Source: Ptychodera flava (lineage: Eukaryota > Hemichordata > Enteropneusta > Ptychoderidae). Taken from it: a DNA stretch of 64,000 nt. Where the stretch lies: NCBI RefSeq assembly GCF_041260155.1, contig NC_091934.1, positions 45,478,842 to 45,542,841 on the forward strand, given 5' to 3'. The position numbers were made by a program, and so were the translations under genes. Shown piece after piece: positions 53,185 through 64,000 of the stretch (its first letter is position 1; each line of letters opens with the position of its first letter). A model generated the notes under the pieces. That model saw nothing but the letters and a program-made list of their open reading frames with translations. It searched no databases and had not been told where the DNA came from.

Positions 53185-55453
53185 TACCGGTATAGAAACA
53201 TAACATATGGTAGTAAATGATACGTACACTCATGTTCCATAGTAATGGAAGTGCAGTATCTTCAAATATCCACATGTAAATAATCAAATCAGTAATAATT
53301 TAATAGTTTTGGCCGCAGATGTTGACCTTTAAACTGCAAACTTATCTTTACTATATTTACTGGGTTGTCATAGTGACTGCAAAATTTTGCATGGGCTATC
53401 CAAATATTGTAAAAAATAAAAATGTCAATAATTTTCAATTCCTGCATGCGATTTTTTGATATCCTTAAAAAGACGTTGAAATGGTATGACCTTTGAACTA
53501 TGTAGTTTGTCTATGCAATGGACAGCATCAGTCAGGTGTCTCTGTTAGTTTATTAATCATTCCATATTTTGATTCAATAAATGTTGTATGCATGTTAAAT
53601 GTTTAGCCGTGCAGTCTTGCCGCTAGAAATCACTTCTTCCCAGAAAAAATGTAGTAGTCTTTCCTTCAGAAATAGCATGTCCTTTTAGAGAATAGCTAGA
53701 ATTGTAATATGTGCATGTTCAATGCAAACTTTATTCAGATGGTGTATGGTACAATTCTTGAACAGAAAGGTTTAATAAGGCTTGGGCTTTCTAAATCTCT
53801 ATTGTTATGCAATCAATGATTAATTAATCATTTTGCCATACAATCTGTTAATTTTTTATGGTCTCTAACAGTATACACAAGAATGTCTTTTGCCATGTTG
53901 ATTTGCTATGAGGGTATTCTCAAAATCAAGATGAAATTGTTGTGAATGCTGCATGATGGGAAATTTCAATGAAAGTACAATTCTAAAATAATATTTTATA
54001 AGATTATTTGGAGGTTTTGATGATTATTGTTGTAATTATTGGTTGACTTTCTCATATGGAAGATTTATTACCTTGGAATAAAAAAACTGCTGGTTCATGA
54101 ATTTATTTGTGATATTGTATTTTTTGGTGAATTTCATGATGTCCGTGCCTGGTAATTCTACCTCTGTACATTGAGACTTTCATTGAGGGATCAACCACAA
54201 TGTCTTGCAAGTTCTTGGTCAAAAATAGATTATTCCTCTGTGTAAAAGTTGCTGAAAAATTTCCTATCCTTCATGATTGGCAAAAATGTTCACACGGCTA
54301 GCAACAGAAAAAAGTGGAATTTTAGGGAAAAAACTTGCTTTCTATACCAACTTGTCAATATTTTAATAAAAAAGTTTCATTATTCTAATGGTCCAACCAT
54401 CTGTACCTGTGTGTGATCGTCCGATCATATTTTGTCTGTAGTATCGCTGTAAATAAAGCAATATGTAACATTCACTGATTACAATTTTTTTAACTCCCAA
54501 AAATATTTCACTCATTTGTCTACTCTCCAATACATGAATGATGACATAATACAAAGGTGCCAGTAATTTTCAAAAACGGTACATTACTACTCACAATTGT
54601 GAGTAATTGTGAGTAACTTTTTGGGAGTCCTGAGATGTCAATTACAAATATCATTGTACATTTCACATTGAAATCATCAGGTAGCCATCAGATGTCAATT
54701 TGGAGGAAGTAATAATTTCCACTATTGTAGCTAATAAATAATAGTTTTAAAAAAAATTACCTCAACATAAACAAAATATTGAAAATGTCTTAATGTAAAA
54801 CTTCCTGCCATTGCATAGCTATAAAGCTAGTACCAAGAGAGTGTTTCAAAGCTTGACATGTAGAACTCTCTGTAGATGTCATCTGTGCACAGTGTCATGG
54901 GTCATCAGCAAGTCAGAAATCAAAGGCTTAAACAGCAGACCCAAGACCACCCAAAAGGATCCCGTATTGAACAAATTGATCTGCAGTATTTGCATATTTA
55001 GGCAGTTTTGCATGAATGATGTTGGTGGGCAATCACTGGACTGCTTCCCACAGAACTGCCAGCACCATCTGGTGGTTCCATAGCAATTATTCAAATACAG
55101 ATTACAGCCTAGTTCTATGGATCTTTTCCTAGGCTGTGTACAACAAATAAAACACATAGATACCACAATGAAAAGGGGGCATGCCATGTTATTCAATATC
55201 ACAAATAGTTCTGTATCTGAACATTTTAGTGTAACATTTTGTGCGTTTCACATATCCTCCAAATGAAACAAAAATTAAGCAAACAATAGTATAATTTGCA
55301 TTCTTCATCAAATTACAAATATTCATCACTAGAAGTTAATAAATCTCATAGATAATATCAAATGTGTACACTGTAATATAATTTTTTATTATGAAAATGA
55401 TAATTTGGAGGGTTGGAAAAATCATGAGACAAAAATGTACTTCTTTGAATGTT
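53185..55453. other. intergenic between M6PR and the centrin-like gene
   Basis: Convergent genes; AATAAA at 53415-53420 and 53576-53581 could end M6PR transcripts. A CTCF-like core, one mismatch, is at 55062-55075 (minus strand CCACCAGATGGTGC). No gene seen. Confidence 0.4.
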
Positions 55454-55459
55454 TTTATT
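55454..55459 (-). terminator. candidate poly(A) signal of the centrin-like gene
   Basis: AATAAA on the minus strand, 672 bases past the stop codon. Confidence 0.35.
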
Positions 55460-56130
55460 CTTCAGACTATAAAAACACTTCAAAATATTTTATATACATG
55501 TACTTGAAAACGTTCAAAAATATCTTTTGAAAATATTTACAAATCTGTACAAAGTACAAAATTAATTTTTATGAATATTCTCAAGTCTGTTGGCCTGTCT
55601 AATTGAAAACAATACGAAAGATGAGTTTTTGAATGAAAGTTTTCTTTACCACCAAAATCTGATGTTCAGTCGTGTCATCTGTTTGCAACATTATCACACA
55701 TTTTGATGCTAACAGTCAATATTTGACACTAAAATTACCAGCAGATCACGCAAAATTAGTTTTCAAATCATGACCATTCACAATTTTGACCAGACACGTT
55801 CAAAAGGTGGTTGTCACAGTGACACCACCCTGGGGAGCTCTCAGAAGCAAGGCGCTCACTACAACACTGTCCCTGGCAGTATACTCACTGTGTTTAGAAC
55901 TCATCTGTATTCCCAGCTCAGATAAAAAGGCGACCACTCACAAACAGTCCATCTTTAGAACTTGAAATTCAGTGGCTACTAAAAATGTCAACGTCTCAAA
56001 AAAGCACTGTTGGTTTTATATAGTTTTCACAAGATCTGAATACAGGTGAATCGTAAAATATAGACTGTTTGCATCAAAATTTGTAATTTGTTGTAGTGTT
56101 CGGTGATAAAACCTAAAAAATACAATATCA

Positions 56131-56303
56131 CTAAAAGAGATTTGTTTTCAGCATAATATTGATAAATTCTTCTTCACTGACAATGTTATCACCGTCCACA
56201 TCTGCTTCTTCAATCATTCCTTTCAGTTCTTGTTCTGATAACTTCACTCCAGCTTCCTTGCAAGCAAGTTTTAAATTTTCCAGTGTGATACCTCCTGTGT
56301 TGT
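56131..56303 (-). CDS. centrin-like exon 5 with stop
   Basis: NTGGITLENLKLACKEAG through EF4 to KTNLF and TAG at 56131-56133. Acceptor TCGTAG. Confidence 0.93.
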
Positions 56304-59300
56304 CTACGAGGAAACAAAAACAACATAAGTCAACAAATCAACCATTGCGTTGTGTACTTTGAGGTAGAAGGTGCCCTGGCGACAGTTTTTAGACTCTCCG
56401 GGTGTGCGTTTGGGCGCACTGTTCTGAACACAAGAATGGTGCTCGGAAATGCCTAGCATGCTGGATGCTCTTCGCTACATTTCTGGAAATAGAAGATCTT
56501 CGTTCCAAGAACAGAGAACACAACCCTGGTCTGATCCGGAAGCAGATGAGAACAAGGTGGCGGAAACCAGTCACGCGAAAATGAAAATGTTAGTGCTATG
56601 TTGATATTGTACAAAAAACGTCTCAGGATATAAGTCGGGATAGGTGAATTATTATTACAAGTTTGATCTTTCCACACATGTGATCTTTTTCGTTTTTGGA
56701 GTGTTGTCGAAAATTTTTGAGAGTAAACAGTTGTACAAATACAACGAACGTCTTCAACGTAATATTCAGGTAAAGCTTATGTATGAACGATGATTGAAAT
56801 ATAGCGCTACCACTAGAGAAACAGGGTCTCCTTCATGACAGCTGCCTGTCGCTGTGACTATAATCACATTTGTACCAAGTTCTGCCAAACCAAGGCTATG
56901 TCGTTTGATCATCAAGAACAAGAACAGCTCGTCCTCGTCGGATGTTCTCTCTCCTGGCGAGAACGGTACACCCAAATGCACCCTCCAAGTTTTATGATGT
57001 GTGTCTGATCTGCTACTTACATGCACTGATTTTGAAGCCTGTACTGTAAAATTGTTGTGAAAATCAACATATGGCGGCCATTTTGACTTTCAAATATTGT
57101 TAAATTTAAGGTGATTTGTTTCTCTAATCCAAAAAAGTGCACGATGACCCTGATTTTCATTCTTGATTACAAAAGAGAATGGTTGAAAGTTTCCTAGAGA
57201 ACGTTTGAGCAAAAGTTTGATACTTTCTATTTCAAGTTCATTACCTGACCAGGTACTAGTAATACTTTCCAAGTCATACCAAAAGACCATACCGCAGCCT
57301 ATGCAAGAACCCTGTATTACTTCTTCAGACAATTTATGAGCTAAAGGACATGGCAAATTTTGAAACATGTTACAGTCTTTTTCTCCAAGCATCAGCTCCA
57401 GTTTCTTGGTCTTCTGAACGCAAGCTGAAATACCCATTATTTGGCTCATATAGCCTGAGTGATATGCAACCAGCGTGTTTCTGTTCTTCACTGAATTACT
57501 GAATTTATTTTTCAACATAACAAAATCCATCACACAAATATGGGCTGTCAAGCAAAATACTGGGTATTTCAGCATGCTTTTGAGAGTAGACCAAGAAACT
57601 ATAGATGATACATGGATCATATATTGTAACAATATTCCAAATATAGATACCGGGATATTAATTCTGAAGTGATTCACTGATTCACACAACATTCTAACCT
57701 GAAGGTCAAATCATAGAATCTTACTTATAACATTAAAGAGTACAACTAAAAATATTGTTTCCTTGCTCTGGAATCATATTCTATTCGCGGTAATTCTTGT
57801 AACTCAGAGCTATTTTTGCATTCGGATGGAAATTCCAGCAGTTTACAATGCCCTCCTGCGGTCAGCAGACCGGTTACGTCATCGTACTATTCACAATGAC
57901 ACAACAGCTGATGAAGGCTGAGTGATTCAGCCGAAATATTCTACCGAATGCAAAAATAGCTCTGAGTTACAAGAATTACCGCGAATAGATTAAAGAGTAC
58001 AGTTTTTGTACATCAAATAACTCATTTAACAGTCTAAAGTTTCACAAAATGATTATTGAGAATTTAAGACTTTTCCTGATTGTTCAGCAAAGATGTCGAT
58101 CTATTTTTGTGAAAACCAAATTCTATCATTAGTCCCTGGGAGGAGAGGTTAGAGTCCATAACAACGGGATAATACCATGATATTTATCCTGCAGTATCAC
58201 ACAACAATTTCAGTAAAGAGCTGATTCTAATGACATCACATTTCAATGATGAAAATGGAAAAACAAACATCATATGGAAATTTGTGACAAATGACGAAGC
58301 AAAATTATTGGTACCAATGTAGATAGCATCAATTCTACAAATGAAACTAAAAAAATTACAGGTCAAGGAATGTCAAACACATGCTGCAGAGACGTAATCA
58401 GTCAGAATTTGTTTTCTGGCTTGGGTGCCATCCTATACTCAGTAACAAACCAGTGCCACTTCAATTGTAATTTCCTGTGACTTCAAGAGAGAAACCTCAC
58501 ATAACAGCTATCAGAATCTTTACAACATACTTACCATAATCAAACATATGGAAACCTTGTCTTATTTCATCATGGATGTCCCTTGCTGAGCCTTGCCTTT
58601 GTATCACAAATTCTAAAAATTCATTGAAGTCTACATATCTGTTGCAAAAGACAAACAATTAAATTACGACAATTTGTAGATAAGTTAATATGAATGGTTA
58701 ATGTGAATTTGTAATAACTAGTCATCAAAACGCACTGAGAAATAAATCTGATACCTATACCAGTTTCACTTGTCACAGCAATAGGATATCTTGTAACTAT
58801 TCAATTATCTTTCCATTACTGGCACTCAGAGTGTACAGTGAGGCAGTCCTGGCCCAATTTCACAATTATCTCAAATTACAACATGCCAAATATATTCTTT
58901 AGACACACTTATCATTTATTCCAACATGCAAAATTTATTTTTTAAACACATTTTTCTTTGAATGCAACATGCCAAATACATTCTTTAAACACATTTGTCC
59001 GTGAACATATAATATTTGTGAACATTTCACAGGTATTGAGCATAGGTTATTGAAAATAATAATAAATAAAATATTCCTGAAATAATCGTGATGAAATTTG
59101 AATACTCACCCAGATCTTTCTAAATCTACGTCATGGATCATTTCTCTAGCTTCCTGCTTTGTAATTTTAAAACCTAATGCTCTCATCGCTCGTCTCAGTG
59201 AGTCCACATCAATTTTGCTGAAGAATAAAAAAAGTAACAGTGATTATATTCATCAAATAATGTTTAGCTATAAAGAGATACTTGGTGGAATTATTTTGGG

Positions 59301-62300
59301 ATATATATTTTCAAAGCTTTTAAAGGATAACAAGTTGGTTCTCATTTGAGGAAAATTGGCCAGGATGATATAAACTCTATATGGTCACTTGATAACATAA
59401 ACTTATCATTGACTTTGTGTAATACAGACAAGCTGTGTTTTTTTTTCCTTTTTGCAATGTGTTATTTTTTGTTATAGCAGTTTAACCCTTTGAGTGCTGT
59501 AATTTTTTCCCTCCAAAATTTTAGTTCAACATTTTACCAATTTTTATGAATTTTTCTGTAATATTTTGACAATTTTGGACCAAAACGATATCACATCATT
59601 TGCTGAAGTTTTTTATCAAAATTTTGTCTAAAAAAAATTGACTTGGATATATTTTATAAAGGCAACAAAATTGACTTTGGCACTCATAGGGTTTAATACC
59701 AAATAAGCTCAATATGTAGAGTATCAATTTTTTTTACATTGATAAGCCAGGATGATTTTTTAGTACAAATGTGTAGAAAACTAATTATTTGGGTTGGAAA
59801 ATATTAGTTCGATACATATTTTTGACTAAGGTTTAAAAATGCTATCAATTAAATATATGAATGATCTGCAAGTGTAACACCTTGTATATTCTTTTAGAAG
59901 ATACAAAACATTTCCTATTAAATTAAAACCATGTTATAACATTTCTGTGTATAACATTCATTTCACTTGAATTAATAATAGCAAACAGCAATTTGCTGGC
60001 AGTTAATTTTTCACAAACTACAGAAAATACAACAGAAAATTGGATACAGACATTTATCACGATGTAAATTGATGAAAACTGTGTAAAATTTCAATGTTGA
60101 AAACTGGAAATAATATGATAGTATTAGGGACCATTGGGGCAAAATAGTTCAATTTCATGTGTTTAAAACATGCAAAATGTCAGATAGAATCAATGTATAC
60201 AGCTGGTACATTCTTGTATTTTCATGTGGATTAGAAACCATGGTAACACTAATTTACAACAGATGTTTCTTGCTTTTATTGTATTTTCTTGACTCATGTT
60301 GCAATTTTGCAAATCTACTCATTTTCAACAATTTTTTGATAAATTAGTATACTATGTTCCTCAAAAGGGATCGTTGGAAAAGTATACATATTCTCTAAGT
60401 ATTCTTCACAGCGCCAATCAAGAAAATTCAGTAATATATTTGAGATGTTATTTCTTTTCACTAGCTCATAAATCTACATTGCTATAAAAGGGTGATTAAC
60501 TGAAAGCTGTCATTATTAAATTGACCATGAAATTACCATCAAACAATGGCACATAAAAGAAATTGCCATTTTCCATACACAGTGACTCCTCAACCTCCTT
60601 CTACAGTGAAATTCACAATCTGGATCTTTTTCAAAAAGGAACTTCCTTGAGGGGATTAAATCTTCCTTGAGGAACTTCCTTGAGGAGCAACAATTTCACT
60701 AGCCTAGAAACCTATTCCGTCCGCTTGCCTCCATACCTCCGTACGGAGGCAAGCGGACGGAATAGGATTCTAGGCTACAATTTCACCTAATTTAAAATTC
60801 GATTAAAACAAAGCCTCATTGCTTCCCTGCAGGATATTAAAGGGATAAAGTCACCCATTTTTCATGAATTTGTTTAATACGAGATACTACTCATATTATT
60901 CGACAGGTTTAAAGATACTGAATGAATGGGTGACCATGCATATATTTGACCCCAGTTTTGGACAAATTAAATGAAATAATCACGAAAATGAAAGGTCATG
61001 ACCATTAATTCATTTTCACTACTGTTTCGTGTATCATGTCTAAAACTGGGGTCGAATATATGCATGGTCACCCATTCATTCGTTATCTTTCAACATGTCA
61101 AACAATATGAGTAGTATCTCGTATCAAACAAAATGCATGAAAAATGGGTGACTTTGTCCCTTTAATAAAGTGACCAATGACAGTTAAAATAAGGTGGCAG
61201 TAAGGCTTGCAAGGTATGAACTAATAGGTACACACAAAGAACAATAGAAATATGCCCCTCTAAGCCGTACCTTTAAAAAAGTCAGACAACAAAGTTGTGC
61301 AAAAATTTGGAGATAATAGGGTAAGATTGAACAAATTTGCCAAAATTTAGCCAATTGGATTTATTACGTAGGTATAAAAACTGAAGCAGGCTTACTGCTT
61401 TGTTTTGGAATTTTTATTGTATTACACCACACTTTTCATGCGAGTACATATCCCTGTACATGTTCGTCAAATAATAATTATACTATGGAATGGTTGAATT
61501 GAATCAAGACAAAATCAAATCATATGCATTATGTTTTTAATTTACTCAATATCAACAAATTCAACATTTTTTCAGCAGCTCTACAAATCATAATTGGCTG
61601 TTTTCCACTCATAACAAAACCATACAAGGCTTAAATTTGCATTGGACCAGTCAGTTGCTGGCAATTTGAAAAGGGCTAGCTTTTGTAACATCAGCAAATT
61701 GTATAATGGAAGTAAAATTCCTATAGAGTAATAGAGTTTTGCAATCTGCAATATTGTAAATGTTGTGCTGTTTGTCCAGTGAGAAAATATCTGACTGTGC
61801 CATATGAACACAAGATTTGACAAAAGTTTCACATAATCAAGAAAATGGTCCATTGTGTTCTTACCCTTTCCTATTGCTGAATGCATCATACACTGCTTTT
61901 AAATCTCGTATTTCTTGAGGCGTTAATTGATCCAGTACTTTGCTTGATATCTTCATCCCTAGGTAGTCTTTTTCATTCACTTCCACTTTTGTATTGTGCA
62001 AAATTGCACGGATCTACAATATGCAGTCAACAACGCCACAAATATATAAATCTGATAAGTTGGAAGTACAGAATTATTGTTTTCAGTGTGGAATATACAG
62101 TTATATTTTGCTCGAAGTATATGTCAAGACTCTTTCAAATGACTGATATCTTCATCCAAACGTAGTCCTTTTCATCCACTTCAACTTTTGTATTGTGCAA
62201 AACTGCTCAAATTTAGACAGCCTTTCACTAGACATTCATGTAAAATTAACTCATGAAGCCATATAAGTGAAATCATGATGAAATCAAGGAAATTCAACGC

Positions 62301-63156
62301 CACCTTTTTATTACAAAATACTCCCATAACAGACAATTAATTTGAAAAGACAGTCGATATTATTTATCACTTACAGTCATTCAGAAGTCACTTTGATCAT
62401 AGACTGTGGTATGTCCATGCTGCAACATACGTACATATATTTTTTCCCTTTTTCAAATGTAAACATTTACAAACAGATGCCATTAACAAGGAGTGCTATT
62501 GATCAGCATGCACTACTGGTGTGATTTTTACAATAGAAGGTTGCTAAACAAACTAACTTCCAGAAAACTGCTACATTGTTGCAATTTCATGGCCCAATAT
62601 TGACAATGTACATTAAATGAATATTTAATTGGCTACACAGGTGTGTAACAGTATGTTTGACTTGGGTTACACCTAATACATATCTCTATCATGTTACTCA
62701 GCTCAGTACAGACTCCGATGAACCAAACAATTCTACGCTGTTACTGGAATGCGGTTCTGTTTGTTTCTGGTGATTTGTAGGGAAATGTGATAGTAATACA
62801 CTGCGTGGAATTCAGTTCCGTTTACAAAGTAAACATTTCTTACATAGTTACAAAATGTCACCTTTGTAGTAACTTGTAGCAAGTTTAGACATAAACATTG
62901 TCAAAATAGTTTACTAGAAAATCTATACTTGAAAGTACAAGCGTTCCGGTTTGGTCTCGACTAAATGTATAAAACGGTTGGCTACGTAACCATGATTGCA
63001 AATAACTTGAAATTCACGCTTGGTTCAACCTACCGACTCATGGTGAGTTGGTCTTGGCGGGCCAGGCGGCAACGCTGGGATTGGATCAGTCGGTCCCCGT
63101 GGCGTATCAGACGCAGTTGATCTCTTGGATTTAGACTTCTTTTTCTTCTTCGGCAT
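56131..63156 (-). CDS. centrin-like EF-hand protein, complete, 218 aa, five exons
   Basis: Small Ca-binding protein of the centrin/caltractin family, expected at centrioles or basal bodies. Exons: 63034-63156, 61865-62013, 59110-59217, 58535-58638, 56131-56303; GT-AG throughout, frame kept. Residues 1-41 are a Lys-rich then Pro-rich tail (MPKKKKKSKSKRS; PALPPGPPRP). EF1 (loop about 87-98) is one residue short and lacks acidic ligands, so it is likely dead. EF2 loop 122-133 (DLERSGYVDFNE) looks functional. EF3 160-171 (DYDNTGGITLEN) ends in Asn as in vertebrate centrins. EF4 196-207 (DVDGDNIVSEEE) has Asn for Gly at position 6. The end INIMLKTNLF matches the centrin C terminus (KKTSLY). RAMRALGFK is a centrin hallmark. 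Longer than usual centrins (about 170 aa). Exact orthology is open. Confidence 0.9.
56304..57089. other. centrin intron 4, GC-richer part
   Basis: 56360-57070 is less AT-rich than its surroundings, with a YY1-type site GGCGGCCATTTTG (57074-57086) and overlapping open frames on both strands. It could hold a promoter or an exon of another transcript. I could not build a gene. Confidence 0.3.
57090..57692 (-). CDS. 200-codon ORF in centrin intron 4, doubtful
   Basis: The longest ATG-to-stop frame in the window (opens MLCESVNHFRINIPVSI; later PCPLAHKLSEEVIQGSC). No domain recognised. Its 3' third overlaps an old dispersed repeat also found at about 3.9 kb, which argues that the frame is accidental or repeat-derived. 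Confidence 0.2.
   Translation of the reverse strand: MLCESVNHFRINIPVSIFGILLQYMIHVSSIVSWSTLKSMLKYPVFCLTAHICVMDFVMLKNKFSNSVKNRNTLVAYHSGYMSQIMGISACVQKTKKLELMLGEKDCNMFQNLPCPLAHKLSEEVIQGSCIGCGMVFWYDLESITSTWSGNELEIESIKLLLKRSLGNFQPFSFVIKNENQGHRALFWIRETNHLKFNNI
57784..57985. mobile_element. mariner-type foldback MITE, 202 bp, TA-flanked
   Basis: Arms TTCGCGGTAATTCTTGTAAC... and near-perfect complement, flanked by TA (57782-57783, 57986-57987). Confidence 0.85.
58535..58638 (-). CDS. centrin-like exon 4
   Basis: YVDFNEFLEFVIQRQGS to GFHMFDY; the intron splits the EF3 loop after FDY. Donor GTAAGT. Confidence 0.93.
59110..59217 (-). CDS. centrin-like exon 3
   Basis: KIDVDSLRRAMRALGFKITK then QEAREMIHDVDLERS; the next intron splits the EF2 loop at SG|Y. 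Donor GTGAGT. Confidence 0.93.
59486..59692. mobile_element. TTAA MITE, 207 bp, in centrin intron 2
   Basis: TTAA flanks; ends CCCTTTGAGTGCTG / GGCACTCATAGGG. Confidence 0.8.
59697..60701. other. centrin intron 2, no structure seen
   Basis: AT-rich; only a short direct repeat CTTCCTTGAGG near 60645-60690. Confidence 0.35.
60702..60775. repeat. GC-rich hairpin, 74 bp, TA-flanked
   Basis: Arm GCCTAGAAACCTATTCCGTC, then CGCTTGCCTCC and near-perfect complement, flanked by TA on both sides (60700-60701, 60776-60777). Same design as 15724-15862: TA, then GCC...GGC. Confidence 0.85.
60841..61161. mobile_element. TTAA-flanked foldback MITE, 321 bp, intact
   Basis: TTAA at 60837-60840 and 61162-61165; ends AGGGATAAAGTCACCCATTT and complement. 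The whole element folds into one long hairpin. Related copy at 20292-20530. Confidence 0.9.
61166..61864. other. centrin intron 2, no structure seen
   Basis: Nothing supported beyond intronic sequence. Confidence 0.35.
61865..62013 (-). CDS. centrin-like exon 2
   Basis: LDQLTPQEIRDLKAVYDAF is the first EF helix. The exon ends inside the EF1 loop, phase 2, donor GTAAGA. A degenerate copy of the exon's upstream end (CATCCACTTCAACTTTTGTA) recurs at about 62172-62191. Confidence 0.88.
62014..63033. other. centrin intron 1
   Basis: Contains the degenerate exon 2 fragment at about 62172-62205 and otherwise nothing seen. Confidence 0.4.
63034..63156 (-). CDS. centrin-like exon 1
   Basis: 41 residues, basic then proline-rich tail. 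Donor GTAGGT, phase 0. Confidence 0.8.
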
Positions 63157-63462
63157 TTTAAGTCTTAAATCTCACCACAAAGCCAGAAAAGCCAGTAACT
63201 TGGTAATTGTTTACACACCACTGAAATATACTTCAGAAATCCTGCAGGGTTTCCAGGACTCTACCATTCTTTAATCGAAGTCCATTTCTCTAGCTTTTTT
63301 AAATTTTTTGTTGCCACAGAGGCATAGCAATACTTTATCGTACGTTATGTTGTAGATTCGGATATACTCTCATAATTCGTGATATAATGTAAACAATTTC
63401 AGATGTAAAATTTCCTTGAGCATTTTCGACAAATCCCTCAAAGCAAGTCTACTAACCCCTAC

Positions 63463-63751
63463 CTAAGAATGACAAAGTCTCCTTCTTCATCCCCAAAATG
63501 AGGCTACGACCTTTGACATGATGTCCGCAACAGCATTGCTTCTGCTGATCGAGCTCGACAGTGACCAAATACTGGATGTAACCAGATTTTACCTGATTTT
63601 CCCTTTTTAACGTTTTGCAGACGTTTGCAACTCTTGCAGTTATATAAACAGCCGAAGCTGGGCGACTCCATTGCATGAAACACCACAAATGCGAATATAT
63701 CCCGTCTCTGAGAAGCCGGCATGACTGTGAAAATACACTGTCAAAAGTCGT
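63463..63751 (-). CDS. exon-like ORF upstream of the centrin-like gene, uncertain
   Basis: Minus-strand open frame between an acceptor-like TTGCAG (or TTCACAG at 63724) and donor GTAGGG. The protein reads AVYITARVANVCKTLKREN, then GYIQYLVTVEL and CCCGHHVKGRSLILGMKKE. The spacing weakly recalls an NTR/C345C module (beta-strand, Cys pair, GxSYLIMG), but the match is loose. A leftward gene here would run into the centrin start only 300 bp away, so it may instead be a 5' exon or chance. Confidence 0.25.
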
Positions 63752-64000
63752 CTGCAACGTTTGGTCTCAAGAGTCTATGGTCGGGGTTGCTGTCAACGTG
63801 GTCGTGAGATTTGAAAAGTCTTTGACGATTCAACGAACGCTGATCAAAGAAAATAATGGCATTGGCAGATTTTCCCTTATTCGGGGGAGCAATGACGATC
63901 GCCCTTCCACAAGGAGCAAATGACGTTAGGTAGGCCATACACAACACGTTTCTAACACTGACACTTACTAAATAATCTTGGCAGTATGTGTTCGGAGGTT

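Overview
This 64 kb window is AT-rich animal nuclear DNA with long GT-AG introns and many short DNA-transposon remnants. It contains no bacterial features, no tRNA or rRNA gene I can defend, and no LTR element, reverse transcriptase or virus-like element. The gene families (cation-dependent mannose-6-phosphate receptor, a divergent centrin, a PHD-FLYWCH-MULE gene) and the repeat style suggest a marine invertebrate, most likely a deuterostome such as a hemichordate, echinoderm or amphioxus. That placement is inference only.

Layout. 1-14.8 kb is mostly non-coding. It holds TTAA MITEs with a nested insertion, a 1 kb Harbinger-like element carrying an exon-like ORF, minisatellites, a mariner-type MITE, a promoter-like YY1/ETS/NRF1 cluster at 7.05-7.12 kb, and a possible first exon of a leftward gene at 1.6 kb. 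At 14.9 kb a second leftward gene starts (first coding exon only), with an exact CTCF consensus 34 bp before its ATG. It is head-to-head with M6PR, whose first coding exon is at 16.36 kb.

16.36-49.15 kb is the complete M6PR gene on the plus strand: six coding exons giving 265 aa. Intron 1 is 24.3 kb and contains a whole seven-exon PHD + FLYWCH + MULE-transposase gene on the opposite strand (21.67-31.98 kb). It also holds large foldback elements, two 858 bp copies of one cassette each abutting the same minisatellite in opposite orientations, and several transposons with clear target-site duplications. 49.2-53.2 kb holds three tandem or mobile features: a minisatellite, a second minisatellite and an 813 bp element with a 9 bp target-site duplication. 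56.13-63.16 kb is a complete five-exon centrin-like gene on the minus strand (218 aa). The right edge holds an unassigned exon-like ORF.

Functionally, M6PR would sort mannose-6-phosphate-tagged hydrolases from Golgi to endosome, and a CLEAR-like E-box sits 120 bp upstream of its ATG. The centrin-like protein would act at centrioles or basal bodies. The MULE gene is either a domesticated transposase or an intron-bearing relic. The genes do not look like one pathway. The most unusual content is the nested MULE gene, small GC-rich hairpins flanked by TA, two elements that seem to carry exon-like fragments, and a palindromic module reused in several unrelated repeats.
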